From Acidobacteriota bacterium (GTDB lineage: Bacteria; Acidobacteriota; Terriglobia; Bryobacterales; Bryobacteraceae): a stretch of 64,000 nucleotides of DNA. The notes under the pieces are model-generated. The model was not told the origin of the DNA and did no database searches. It saw only the letters and a program-made list of their open reading frames with translations. The position numbers and the translations under genes are program-made. The stretch covers positions 81,760 to 145,759 of the forward strand of contig JAFKEE010000038.1 in the NCBI GenBank assembly GCA_017307505.1. The letters run 5' to 3'. How positions within the stretch are numbered: the stretch's first letter is position 1; every line of letters starts with the position of its first letter. Shown here in pieces: positions 54,391 to 62,857 of this stretch.

Positions 54391-55674
54391 ATGTCGACTT
54401 CCTCTGGCACCCGTGATGCCCTCAATCCGATGGACCGGGCCAGGGTGGAGGGCGATCCTCGCTGGACCGCGGTGCAACGGATCCTGGCTTCCCCGGGATT
54501 CCACAAGTCGGCCCGCCTCTCCTCCTTCCTGATCTATGTGTGCGAGCGCGCCATCCTCGGCCGTGTGGATGAGGTGAGCGAACAGCATGTCGGGATCCAT
54601 GTGTTCGAGCGGCCTCCGGACTATAACGCCAGTGAGGACAACATCGTCCGTTCACATGCCCGGCTGCTGCGAAAGAAACTGGACGAGTATTACGCCGAGG
54701 AGGGCAAGCAGGAGACAATCCGGATCCAAATCCCCAAAGGGGCCTATCTGCCCGTCTTTGGTACGGTATCGGATCCGGAGCCCCAGGTGACGCCGGAGAT
54801 CGCTCCGGCCGGGCGCCGCCGCCCTGCCCTACTCTGGTGGGTCGCCGGCGCGCTGGCGGTTGCCGCCGTTGGCTATGTCGTCTACGGCTGGGTGACGCCT
54901 TCGCGGCCGCAGAGGCTGGTGCGCCAGTTCTGGGGCCAGGTTTTCAATGTGGAGCGTCCCACCGTGGTGGTGTCTTCCGACACCGCGCTGGTGCTATTCG
55001 AAGGGTATACGCGCAAGTCGGTGACTCTAAGCGAGTATCTCGCCCGCGATTTCTGGCAGAAGTTTCCACCGCAACCGGACATCGAGGGGCATTTCATCTC
55101 GGGTCTGCGCGAGCGGCCGTTCACCAACAATGTGGACCTGAGTTTCTGCTGGCGCCTGGCGCGGCAGCCAGACATCGATTTCCGGAGAGCCGTGGTGAGG
55201 CCGTCCCGGGAATTAGGGATGTCGGACCTCAAAGGAGCCAATGCTGTCCTGATTGGAGCGCGGCGCGCGAATCCCTGGGTGGAGCTGTTTGACCAGAAGA
55301 ACAACTTCCAGGGTCTGTTCACGGAAGAGATCCGGGATTACATCCTGAACCGGGCGCCAAAGGGTTCGGAACTGCCGATGTACCGTTGGAACCGGGTGGC
55401 GGGTGTGACCCTCACCCACTCCTATGCTCTGATTGAGTTCAACCGGGGACTCACCAGCAACGAGCATGTGCTGATTCTCTCCGGGCTGAATACGCCGGGC
55501 ACCGAAGGTGCGGCCGATTTCCTGCTGAACCCGTCCACCCTGGGCGGTTTCCTGGAGAAAATTACCGACTCCGGCAACCGCGTGCCGCACTTCGAACTGC
55601 TGCTGGGCGTGGACAACATCAGTGTCACGGCTCCGCGCGCCGAGGTGCTGGCCTACCGAATCCAGAAGGACTGA
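54391..55674 (+). CDS. membrane-anchored winged-helix-type regulator
   Basis: A 427-residue protein. Residues about 20-130 match the N-terminal domain seen in many acidobacterial regulators and TPR proteins: FHKSARLSSFLIYVCERA, EQHVGIHVFERPPDYNASEDNIVRS, ARLLRKKLDEYY and IRIQIPKGAYLPVF, a winged-helix-like module. One helix (about 145-166) leads to a periplasmic C-terminal domain of about 260 residues without recognised motifs. ATG 54391 with AAGGA eight bases upstream is the start. Facing the TonB receptor, it may sense a substrate outside and control the receptor gene; this is inference. Confidence 0.8.
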   Translation: MSTSSGTRDALNPMDRARVEGDPRWTAVQRILASPGFHKSARLSSFLIYVCERAILGRVDEVSEQHVGIHVFERPPDYNASEDNIVRSHARLLRKKLDEYYAEEGKQETIRIQIPKGAYLPVFGTVSDPEPQVTPEIAPAGRRRPALLWWVAGALAVAAVGYVVYGWVTPSRPQRLVRQFWGQVFNVERPTVVVSSDTALVLFEGYTRKSVTLSEYLARDFWQKFPPQPDIEGHFISGLRERPFTNNVDLSFCWRLARQPDIDFRRAVVRPSRELGMSDLKGANAVLIGARRANPWVELFDQKNNFQGLFTEEIRDYILNRAPKGSELPMYRWNRVAGVTLTHSYALIEFNRGLTSNEHVLILSGLNTPGTEGAADFLLNPSTLGGFLEKITDSGNRVPHFELLLGVDNISVTAPRAEVLAYRIQKD

Positions 55675-55688
55675 ACGAGGACGGCTCG

Positions 55689-56342
55689 ATGCCACTACTT
55701 CCGCCCCCTGCTCAGCTGTTGATCTTTGTCACCGCCGCGATGGTGCTGCTGGTGATTCCAGGTCCGGCCGTGCTGTATATCGTCGCCCGCAGTGTCGATC
55801 AGGGGCGGCGGGCCGGGTTTGCCTCTTGCGCGGGCATCTCCACGGGCGGCCTCGTGCATGTCCTGGCCGCGACGTTCGGGCTCTCCGCACTGCTCGTCTC
55901 TTCCGCCATGGCGTACTCCGTCGTGAAGTATGCGGGCGCCGCGTACCTGATTTACCTGGGTATCCGCAAACTGCGGGAGAAGCCGGTGACTGGAGAAATG
56001 GGTCATGCGGACCCGGCGAGTCTGCGGCGGATTTACGCGCAGGGCGTCGTGGTGCAGTTGCTGAACCCGAAGTCTGCGCTGTTCTTCTTTTCGTTCCTGC
56101 CACAGTTCGTCAGTCCGGCGCGCGGGCCGGTGATGCCGCAACTTCTCGCGCTGGGGCTGCTGTTCGCGGCCATGGGCTTCGTGAGCGATTGCCTGTGGGC
56201 GTTCACGGCGGGGACCGCTTCGGGTTGGCTGCGCGGGCATCCGGCGTTTCTGCAAAATCAGCGGTATGTGTCGGGGTCAGTGTACATCGGGCTTGGGCTG
56301 GCGACAGCGGTGAGCGGCTCGCGGCACACGGCCCAATACTGA
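55689..56342 (+). CDS. LysE/RhtB family translocator
   Basis: A 217-residue exporter with about six helices. Segments PGPAVLYIVARSVDQGRRAGF, KYAGAAYLIYLGIRKLREKP, and QGVVVQLLNPKSALFFFSFLPQFV are typical of this amino-acid exporter family. It follows the regulator gene after 14 bases and may share its transcript. The exported compound cannot be deduced. The sequence after its stop is clearly lower in GC. Confidence 0.92.
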   Translation: MPLLPPPAQLLIFVTAAMVLLVIPGPAVLYIVARSVDQGRRAGFASCAGISTGGLVHVLAATFGLSALLVSSAMAYSVVKYAGAAYLIYLGIRKLREKPVTGEMGHADPASLRRIYAQGVVVQLLNPKSALFFFSFLPQFVSPARGPVMPQLLALGLLFAAMGFVSDCLWAFTAGTASGWLRGHPAFLQNQRYVSGSVYIGLGLATAVSGSRHTAQY

Positions 56343-56418
56343 CCAGGCCATCAATTTACAGGAGCCTTGTCTAGATAACAGTTTCTGTCGCTTGTATTCT
56401 TCCAATATTGGCTAGATT

Positions 56419-57207
56419 ATGCACGCCGCCCCAAAAATCACTCACCTAGGGATTCCAGACAGCGGCGTGGCGATGCTACCAGGGGGATCCCCCGAATTTG
56501 GAGACGCCCTTGCGTCATTCGCCGATGAAGTCGCTCTTTCTGCGCTTCGGCCGCTGTTTCCATATTGTGTCCTCTTGAAAAACGAGAGCACGTCGAGGTT
56601 ACTGGCAATCCTAGTACGCTACGAACTAACTGATGACAAAGGTAAAGTGATTCCGCATCACTTCATGCTGGGCACCATTAATCACAAACCTCATCTCATG
56701 ATTCCGCCGGGCGCATTTGTGCTCATAACCCCCATAACTGGGCTCAATGTACTACTCCAGTCGAAGCCCGCACCTGTCGGAGTTCAACATACTGATGAAT
56801 TGACATATTTCATATCGTCAACTGTCGACCAGTATTCCAAACAATCCGCGATTAGTGTTTCGCTTGATTCCGTCGTGTTTGAAGATGGAACGCTCGTTGG
56901 CCCTGACAGGACCAAGAATCTTCATCGCATAAATGCATGGATCAGTGCGGAGAAAGAAGTTGCAGCCGCGCTCGCTGGGCGACGTGGTCCTGACGTAATT
57001 CGTTATCTATCCACAATCCTCGAAACCCCTGCGAAAGTAGCTAGTAGTTATTCAGAAGTAGATCAATTTGACGATCATCGGCGAAGTTTCGCTTCTGGTT
57101 TACTGCAACGTTTTGACGCACACCAATCAGTTGATACGTTGCTAGCCGAGGTCAACAGCAGAGTGGAATCACTGACTCCAACCTTGAGAAGAAAGGACAT
57201 CCGATGA
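56419..57207 (+). CDS. protein of unknown function in a lower-GC segment
   Basis: A 262-residue soluble protein that I do not recognise. It has a beta-rich middle with PYCVLLKNESTSRLLAILV and VSLDSVVFEDGTLVGPD (the last motif recurs in acidobacterial hypothetical proteins as far as I recall, unverified), and a helical C-terminus. A hand count of 56581-56640 gives 28 G/C of 60, distinctly lower than neighbouring genes, and codons such as ATA, CTA and TTA are used. There is no signal peptide. Its TGA overlaps the ATG of a truncated downstream frame (ATGA). It may be horizontally acquired. Confidence 0.72.
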   Translation: MHAAPKITHLGIPDSGVAMLPGGSPEFGDALASFADEVALSALRPLFPYCVLLKNESTSRLLAILVRYELTDDKGKVIPHHFMLGTINHKPHLMIPPGAFVLITPITGLNVLLQSKPAPVGVQHTDELTYFISSTVDQYSKQSAISVSLDSVVFEDGTLVGPDRTKNLHRINAWISAEKEVAAALAGRRGPDVIRYLSTILETPAKVASSYSEVDQFDDHRRSFASGLLQRFDAHQSVDTLLAEVNSRVESLTPTLRRKDIR

Positions 57208-57317
57208 GGATCAGATTAGCATTACTCGTGTGTTCATTTCGCGGCGGTGGCGTTGCTGCTCGCCGGGATCGGGCTGTACGGTGTTCTGGACTACTCGGTA
57301 CTGCAGCGGCGGCGTGA
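57204..57317 (+). pseudogene. truncated start of a second gene from the lower-GC segment
   Basis: GAAAGGAC precedes ATG 57204, and a signal-peptide-like MRIRLALLVCSF begins, then the frame enters unrelated GC-rich sequence and stops at 57317 after 37 codons. The coupling ATGA and good ribosome binding site show that this was the second gene of the acquired pair, cut off at about 57232-57240. Confidence 0.7.
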
Positions 57318-57600
57318 GATCGGGATCAGGATGGCGGTCGGAGCACAGGCGACGGACATCGCGCGCGGCGTGACGGCTGATTCGCTGGCGATGGTGCTGC
57401 TGGGTTCCGGAGCCGGCCTGGCGATCGGCCTGGCATCGGCGCGCTCCATTGAATCCTTGCTGTACGGGGTGAAGCCGTCGGATCCGGGCATGCTGGCGTT
57501 GCCGTGGCTCGTGATCGTGGGGGCCGCCCTGGTATCCGCGATCCCGGCCGTGGTCCGTGCGGTGCGGATCAATCCGGTGACCAGCCTGCGGATGGAGTGA
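57238..57600 (+). pseudogene. C-terminal remnant of an ADOP-type permease
   Basis: In another frame, from about 57238, the protein FAAVALLLAGIGLYGVLDYSVLQRRREIGIR... to AVRINPVTSLRME matches the last module of acidobacterial duplicated permeases, compare the complete copy at 11583-14231 (GLYGVLSYSTARRTREIGIR, TRVDPASCLRYE). The other ~750 residues are missing; the frame is closed by TAG at 57217 upstream. A residual 117-codon ORF starts at 57247, but it has no ribosome binding site. It is a gene remnant left by recombination. Confidence 0.85.
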
Positions 57601-57691
57601 CGTCTGGGTAGGGAGATTGAGCTTTATTAATGCCGAGCCCTCCGATTTGGCTCGAACCTGCGCCGCCCTGATCGACATAAGGAGTGAGCAG

Positions 57692-57720
57692 GCCGTACCG
57701 GCAAACCCCGGCGGCGTTTT
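57692..57720 (+). terminator. hairpin with T-tract upstream of the EF-hand gene
   Basis: GCCG-TA-CCGG, loop CAAACC, then CCGG-CGGC forms an eight-base-pair stem with a TA bulge, followed by GTTTT. It can end transcripts from the permease remnant side or act as an attenuator in the leader of the EF-hand gene, whose GGAAGGAAG follows at 57721. Confidence 0.5.
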
Positions 57721-57738
57721 CGGAAGGAAGTAGTACCC

Positions 57739-58281
57739 ATGCTGAACTCGGTCGGTAGTCTCACCTCGACCTATCACGCTTCATCTCACGCGCGGATGAG
57801 CGAGAAGGTTGTCGACAGAATGTTCAAGAAGGTCGACACGAATCAGGATGGGCAGATCACGAAGGATGAGCTTGCGCAGGCGCTGGCCTCGGGCAACCCG
57901 AAGACCGACCGAAGCGGCAAAAAGCTGAGTGTGGATGACTTCTTCCAGGCACTCGACACCGCGGGCAAAGGGTACATCACGAAGGAAGATGCGGCTGCGG
58001 GTCTGGACGCCATGGCCCAGAAGCTGGCGGAGTCGAAATCGAACCGGTCTGGCGAAGCACACCACGGCCGGGGCGGCGGAGGCGGGCACGCAAGCGGCGG
58101 CGGAACCGCAACTGGCGGCACCGGCTCAACCACGGACACCACATCATACGATCCCCGGGATACAAATCAGGACGGCACGGTTTCGGAGCAGGAAGCAGCG
58201 GCCTATGCCGCGACCCACTACGTCCAGACCGATCAGGCCGCGGCCTCCACACAAGAAACCACCACGGCCACTTACGCCTAA
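57739..58281 (+). CDS. EF-hand calcium-binding protein
   Basis: A 180-residue protein with three EF-hand-like loops: DTNQDGQITKDE at 33-44 and DTNQDGTVSEQE at 141-152 carry all acidic ligands; the one at 73-84 (DTAGKGYITKED) lacks two. A Gly/Ser/Thr-rich linker with HHGRGGGGGH separates loops two and three. There is no clear signal peptide. Bacterial EF-hand proteins often bind calcium as buffers or structural elements. ATG 57739 is preceded by GGAAGGAAG at about 10 bases. The next gene is convergent, nine bases away. Confidence 0.85.
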   Translation: MLNSVGSLTSTYHASSHARMSEKVVDRMFKKVDTNQDGQITKDELAQALASGNPKTDRSGKKLSVDDFFQALDTAGKGYITKEDAAAGLDAMAQKLAESKSNRSGEAHHGRGGGGGHASGGGTATGGTGSTTDTTSYDPRDTNQDGTVSEQEAAAYAATHYVQTDQAAASTQETTTATYA

Positions 58282-58290
58282 CCCAGGATC

Positions 58291-59526
58291 CTACCAGTTC
58301 GTCACAGACCCATCCGGCCGCCGGTAGATCGGCGTCGGCTGGGTCTTTTCCGTTATTTCAGTCAGCAATGTGAGCTGCTTCGTATCGACCTCCACACCCA
58401 GGCCGGGCCGGTCGTTCGGCCACAATTTGCCATCGCGGAAGTCGAAGGCCTTGGGCAGGTAGGGCGTGCCGCTGATGGCGACGCGCGGCAGCATCTCCAT
58501 CAAGGCAGGACCGGAGAAGGATCCGCACAGATGGACCAGGGCCGCTTCCGAGATGGGTCCGGTGAAATGCGGGATCAGGCCGACATAGTGGGTCTCGCAA
58601 AGTGCGGCGATCTTGATGAACTCGGTGATGCCGCCGACGTTGGGCACCGTGGCTCGGCAGTAATCGATCAGGTGACCTTCGATCAGTTCGTTCATGTCCC
58701 AGCGCGAGCCGAACTGCTCGCCGACGGCGATGGGCACCTTCACCAGGCCCCGTAGCGTCTTGTAGACCGCCGGATCCTCGGAGCGGACCAGGTCCTCGAC
58801 GAAATACGCACCCAGATTCTCGATGAGGCTCGACAGGCGTACGGCGTCGTTCATGTCGAAGCGGGTGTGGAAGTCTACTGCCCAGCCGCCATCCTTCCCT
58901 GCCCCTTCGCGCGCATCGCGGCACATCTGCGCCGTGCGGTTCACCATCTCGAACCGGTCGTAGGGCTGACCGTCGGCCGGGCCAATGCGGAAGGCGCGAT
59001 AGCCGTCTTTGATGCAGGCGGCGGCTGTCTCCTTCAGGCTGCCTTTGGAAGGATAGCCGGTGGCGTAGCACTCCACATGATCGCGCGTGAGCCCGCCCAG
59101 CAATTGGTAGAGCGGAACGCCGAGAGCCTTGGCCTTGAGATCCCACAACGCCATGTCGATGGCGCCCAGCGCGTGCAGCTTTTCGCGGCCGGCCGGATAG
59201 AAGTAACCGCGGAACAGGACCTGCCAGATGTCCTGGATGCGGAACGGATCCATGCCGATGATGGCTGCCGCGCACTGTTCCAGCGTATCCTTGGCTCCGC
59301 CCTCGCCGATGCCTGTCAGGCCGGCATCGGTCTCGATGATGACGACATTCGTGCTCTGGTTGAAGAGGCCGGGCACCTTGGTCTTGCGGAGCGCCGCATC
59401 GCCACCAGTGCCGTAGTAGCGCACTTTCGTGATCTTCATCCCGGATTTGCGGGAAGGCGTCTGGGCGGCCGCGGCCAGGGGCGTGGCTCCGGCGGCTGCC
59501 GCGCTCAGGAACGATCTGCGTTTCAT
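58291..59526 (-). CDS. Tat-exported enolase-superfamily (mandelate racemase-type) dehydratase
   Basis: A 411-residue protein with a Tat signal KRRSFLSAAAAGATPLAAAAQ. The enolase superfamily capping domain (about 30-150) and barrel follow: metal ligands in AVDFHTRFD, FVEDLVRSED, and VGEQF, with PHF as a candidate base. It resembles D-galactonate dehydratase-like members; the substrate is uncertain. Export of such enzymes is seen in Acidobacteria and Planctomycetes. It lies 79 bases after the UbiD-like gene and is probably in its operon. Confidence 0.87.
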   Translation of the reverse strand: MKRRSFLSAAAAGATPLAAAAQTPSRKSGMKITKVRYYGTGGDAALRKTKVPGLFNQSTNVVIIETDAGLTGIGEGGAKDTLEQCAAAIIGMDPFRIQDIWQVLFRGYFYPAGREKLHALGAIDMALWDLKAKALGVPLYQLLGGLTRDHVECYATGYPSKGSLKETAAACIKDGYRAFRIGPADGQPYDRFEMVNRTAQMCRDAREGAGKDGGWAVDFHTRFDMNDAVRLSSLIENLGAYFVEDLVRSEDPAVYKTLRGLVKVPIAVGEQFGSRWDMNELIEGHLIDYCRATVPNVGGITEFIKIAALCETHYVGLIPHFTGPISEAALVHLCGSFSGPALMEMLPRVAISGTPYLPKAFDFRDGKLWPNDRPGLGVEVDTKQLTLLTEITEKTQPTPIYRRPDGSVTNW

Positions 59527-59605
59527 GCGAACTCCTTCCGGCTCGAGGCTGGCTGCTGCGCGGCCGCGATGGACCGGCCTTCTATATCTATCGCAAAACG
59601 GCCCG

Positions 59606-61087
59606 CTATGGCAGGAAGCGCTTCAGGTCGACGTCGACGAACTCGGCGCGTCGGAAGCGCTCCTTCAGACGGTAAGGCACGGTGCAATCGAAGATCGTCT
59701 TGCAGGAGGTCGCGTCGGCCGGGATGCTGGGGCTGAAATCTGGTGACTGCGAAGGATCGAGCGGATGGCAGCGTACGCCGGGAATGAAGACCGTGCTGAC
59801 ATCGCCCTGGTAGCGCGTGGTCATCGCCCACAACACGTCGTTGGTGTCGTAGAGGTTCACGTCTTCGTCCACCAGGATCACGTGTTTCAACTCCGGGAAG
59901 GCGGCGAAGGCCGTGAGCGCAGCCTGCCGCTGGCGCCCTTCGTCACTGGGCGCGGACTTCCTGAACTGCAGGATCGCCAGGTATTTTCCGCCCCCGGCCG
60001 AATGGCAATACACACCGAGGAGCTTGCCCGGCATGCTGTCGTTCACCAGCTTCAGGATGCTGGCTTCCGTGGGGATGCCGGCCAGGTTCACATGCTCTTC
60101 CCCGGGGCCGATTATCGTCTGCAGGATGGGATGCCGGCGGTGCGTGATGGCCTTGATGCGGATCAAAGGCAGCGACGGCTGCGCTTTGCCCAGATAGCCG
60201 GGGAATTCCGGCATGCAGTAGCCGGTGTTCGATTGCACGTCCTCGCGGATCCGTTCGTGGGGCAGGATCTCGCCTTCCAGCACGATCTCGGCGCGCGCGA
60301 TGGCCTTGGCGTTGACAGAGACACAGTCGACCAGTTCCACCGGGCGGCGCCGCAGGCCGCCGGCGATGGTGAGTTCATCGAAGCCGAGCGGCGTGGTGGG
60401 CGGCTCGAAGCAGGCCGCCAGGTAAACAGCCGGATCCAGGCCCATGTTGATGGAGACCGGCAGGGCTTCGCCGCGCGCTTCGGCTTTGATCCGGAAAGCG
60501 TCGATGTGGCGGCCGGGGACGAAGTAGACGCTCAGCAGGTCGGGGCCCTGCAGGCAGAGGCGATGAATGGTGACATCGGATTCACCGGTGTCGGGATCCT
60601 CGGCGCGGATGAGGCCCATGTTGAAATAGGGGCCGGCGTCCTTCAGAGTATTGGTGGGTGCGGGAATGAGCGCGCGCAGGTCGAAGGGAGGTTGTAGCAC
60701 GACCTCCTGGCATGGGGCCAGGGCGGCGGAGATCACCACGGGTTTGTGCGGATGGTTCAGGGCATCGAGCAGGTCGAAGGGCAGGCGCTCGACCGTGCTG
60801 TTCAGCAGCAGCGCTGTGCGCAGCCGGCTGGCCAGCACCCCCGTCACTACGGGCATCTGGTAGCCTTTCACCGACTCGAAGACCATTGCCGGACCGATGC
60901 GCGTAGGCGGCAGGACGGGCGTGCCCGCGCCGACGTGGCGGTAGACGCCGGCGAGTTCAGCCACGGGGTCTACCGGCTCATGCGTCGAGACGAGTTGACC
61001 GGGGATTGAGGCGAGAAACTCGAGGGCGGAGCGCAAGTCCACGATATCAGTCGCCCGTACGACGGGTGGCGCCAGGTTTGTCGGCAT
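59606..61087 (-). CDS. UbiD family prenylated-FMN-dependent decarboxylase-like protein
   Basis: A 493-residue member of the UbiD family. Typical segments are LRSALEFLASIPGQLVSTHEPV, the NMGLIRAEDPDTGE region, VSINMGLDPAVYLAACFEPP, ARAEIVLEGEILPHERI and HVILVDEDVNLYDTNDVLWAMTTRYQG. The usual EGPFGE-type active-site segment is replaced by REDVQSNTGYCMPEFPGY, so the prenyl-FMN site may be altered. ATG 61087 is selected with GGAG eight bases before; the frame is open 19 codons further. No ubiX gene is next to it. Confidence 0.88.
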   Translation of the reverse strand: MPTNLAPPVVRATDIVDLRSALEFLASIPGQLVSTHEPVDPVAELAGVYRHVGAGTPVLPPTRIGPAMVFESVKGYQMPVVTGVLASRLRTALLLNSTVERLPFDLLDALNHPHKPVVISAALAPCQEVVLQPPFDLRALIPAPTNTLKDAGPYFNMGLIRAEDPDTGESDVTIHRLCLQGPDLLSVYFVPGRHIDAFRIKAEARGEALPVSINMGLDPAVYLAACFEPPTTPLGFDELTIAGGLRRRPVELVDCVSVNAKAIARAEIVLEGEILPHERIREDVQSNTGYCMPEFPGYLGKAQPSLPLIRIKAITHRRHPILQTIIGPGEEHVNLAGIPTEASILKLVNDSMPGKLLGVYCHSAGGGKYLAILQFRKSAPSDEGRQRQAALTAFAAFPELKHVILVDEDVNLYDTNDVLWAMTTRYQGDVSTVFIPGVRCHPLDPSQSPDFSPSIPADATSCKTIFDCTVPYRLKERFRRAEFVDVDLKRFLP

Positions 61088-61243
61088 AGGATACACTCCA
61101 GCGGGCCCGCGGCACATCTCTTCCGGCCGCCCGGCCATTACCATCTTATGGAAAAGCCACAGCGGTGGAGCGCTGCGCCGCCATTCCAGCCGGGGTCCGT
61201 CTTGAGGGCATGCGCCGTTCGTTATGATAGTAGGTGAGCAGCA

Positions 61244-61921
61244 ATGAGAATTGAACCCGCCGTCCGTGCCGGTGCCTGCATCATCGGCTTATCCGTCTCC
61301 GCGTTGTGTTTCGCTTTGCAGCCTCCTGGTGAGCCTGAGCAGCCCATCAAATACGTTCTCAAGGAAGCCGTGCCGGTACCGCCGCGGGCCGCTCCGGCCG
61401 ATTATTCGGCCGCGGGCAAAGCCGGCAAAGTGACGATTGCGGCCGATTTCACGGGCCATGGCTTTCCCGGTCCCAGCGGCGTGATGAACTCGGAAGAGTA
61501 CGTCATGGTCGAGGTGGGGCTGTATGGCGCGGCCGGCGAACAACTCAACATCTCGATCGACAACTTTTCGCTGCGCATCAACGGGAAAAAGACGCCGCTC
61601 CCCAGCCAGCCGTACGGGCTGGTGGTGAAGTCGCTGAAGGACCCCGACTACGAACAGCCGAAGAAACAGGAGTCGAAGTCGAGCATCGGCGGCAGTGGTG
61701 GTGCGCAGGGCGACCCGCCCCCCACGCCGGCGAAACTGCCCATCGAAGTGGTGCGGTCCATTACGCAGCGCGCCCAGAAGGCTTCCTTGCCGGAAGGGGA
61801 ACGGGCGCTGCCGCAAGCCGGACTGCTGTACTTCCAGTACCGCGGCAAGACGGAGAAGATCCAGACTGTTGAGTTGCTGTACGACGGCCCGGCCGGCAAG
61901 GTCACGATTCCGCTGCAGTAG
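61244..61921 (+). CDS. exported protein of unknown function
   Basis: A 225-residue protein with a hydrophobic N-terminal signal (about 8-25). The mature part has GKVTIAADFTGHGFPGPSG, a beta-sandwich-like segment with EEYVMVEVGLYG and LNISIDNFSLRINGKK, and a lysine/glycine-rich loop before a final VELLYDGPAGKVTIPL. The family is not recognised. GAGCAGCA lies before ATG 61244. It ends in a bidirectional terminator. Confidence 0.75.
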   Translation: MRIEPAVRAGACIIGLSVSALCFALQPPGEPEQPIKYVLKEAVPVPPRAAPADYSAAGKAGKVTIAADFTGHGFPGPSGVMNSEEYVMVEVGLYGAAGEQLNISIDNFSLRINGKKTPLPSQPYGLVVKSLKDPDYEQPKKQESKSSIGGSGGAQGDPPPTPAKLPIEVVRSITQRAQKASLPEGERALPQAGLLYFQYRGKTEKIQTVELLYDGPAGKVTIPLQ

Positions 61922-61943
61922 CAGCTTCGTCATCCCTGAACGC

Positions 61944-61977
61944 AAAAAGGCTCCCCGGCCAGCCGGGGAGCCTTTTT
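61944..61977. terminator. bidirectional intrinsic terminator
   Basis: AAAAAGGCTCCCCGGC, a two-base loop CA, and GCCGGGGAGCCTTTTT form a 16-base-pair perfect stem with A and T tails. It lies between two convergent genes, 22 bases after one stop and 17 bases from the other, and can end transcripts of both. Confidence 0.95.
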
Positions 61978-61993
61978 CTTACTGTAAGCAAGC

Positions 61994-62662
61994 TTACTTT
62001 TTAGCCTTGGCCGGTTTCGGCTTGCCGGGGTTCGCCACCTGGATATGATTCTCGACGGAGAACACACCAGGGACGCTGTTGGCCTGCATGCCCGCCACCT
62101 GCTGATCGGCCGCGTTGTCCACAACACCATCCAGCGTGACGTTGCCGTTGCTGACGATGATGTGAATCGGGTGCCAGCCGATGGGCGGGTCGTTGGTGAT
62201 GCCGCCGGCCACACGAGCCGGGCTGAACCACAACGGGGTTCCGCGGCCCGGGTTATAGCGGCTCAAAATCGGATGGTAGTAAATCGCCACATAGGTGCGG
62301 GCGCGAATGATGTCATCATTCGGAGAGAGAGGCAGAACCTTGATCTCATTCACCACGTTGGTGACGCCTTCAATCTTCTTCACCACACGCTCAGCCGAAT
62401 CTTTCAAAATAGGCCGCGACGCGAAACCTCGCAGGGTGACCGTATAGTCCTTAATCTGGAAGTTGATGCTGTCGAAGACCCCATAGTCGGTCAACGAGAG
62501 AATCTCCTTCTCCACCTCGCGCGCCATCCGCAGCACCGACTGCGGGGTCTGTGTTTTCTGGGCCGCCGCAATGGGGTCCTCATCCTGCTTCTGCGCGAAG
62601 GCAGGAGCCGCCCACAACAAGGCGGTGAGAGTACCGCCGATCAGAACTTTCGTGCTTTTCAT
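61994..62662 (-). CDS. exported BON-domain protein
   Basis: A 222-residue protein with a signal peptide (TLTALLWAAPAFAQ). Two BON modules are present: SINFQIKDYTVTLRGFASRP with EGVTNVVNEIKVLP at about 62-110, and HIIVSNGNVTLDGVVDNAADQQVAG with VFSVENHIQVAN at about 165-208. The C-terminus is Lys/Pro-rich (KPKPAKAKK). BON proteins such as OsmY act in the periplasm, often at phospholipid surfaces. The gene ends at a strong bidirectional terminator. Confidence 0.9.
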   Translation of the reverse strand: MKSTKVLIGGTLTALLWAAPAFAQKQDEDPIAAAQKTQTPQSVLRMAREVEKEILSLTDYGVFDSINFQIKDYTVTLRGFASRPILKDSAERVVKKIEGVTNVVNEIKVLPLSPNDDIIRARTYVAIYYHPILSRYNPGRGTPLWFSPARVAGGITNDPPIGWHPIHIIVSNGNVTLDGVVDNAADQQVAGMQANSVPGVFSVENHIQVANPGKPKPAKAKK

Positions 62663-62857
62663 GCCGTTCCTCCTAACTGCCGTTTCTCTGATCGAAGTGT
62701 TACACCTGTGAGATGACCGCGTTGATAATTAGGTTTCGATAATCGGGTCCGAAGCCATTCGTAGAGTGCGGCGAATAGACATCGGGAAGATTCGATTATC
62801 AGATCCGGCATGTAAGCGTTATTATTCCGAATCCTCCGCACACGTTTGCAGCTTCTT

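Noticed and set aside
57247..57600. A complete small permease gene starting at 57247
   Set aside because: It lacks a ribosome binding site and corresponds only to the last module of a protein that is normally about 800 residues long, so it is treated as a remnant.
57601..57738. Possible cyclic-di-GMP riboswitch before the EF-hand gene
   Set aside because: The conserved GEMM core sequence is not present; only an ordinary hairpin with a T-tract was found.
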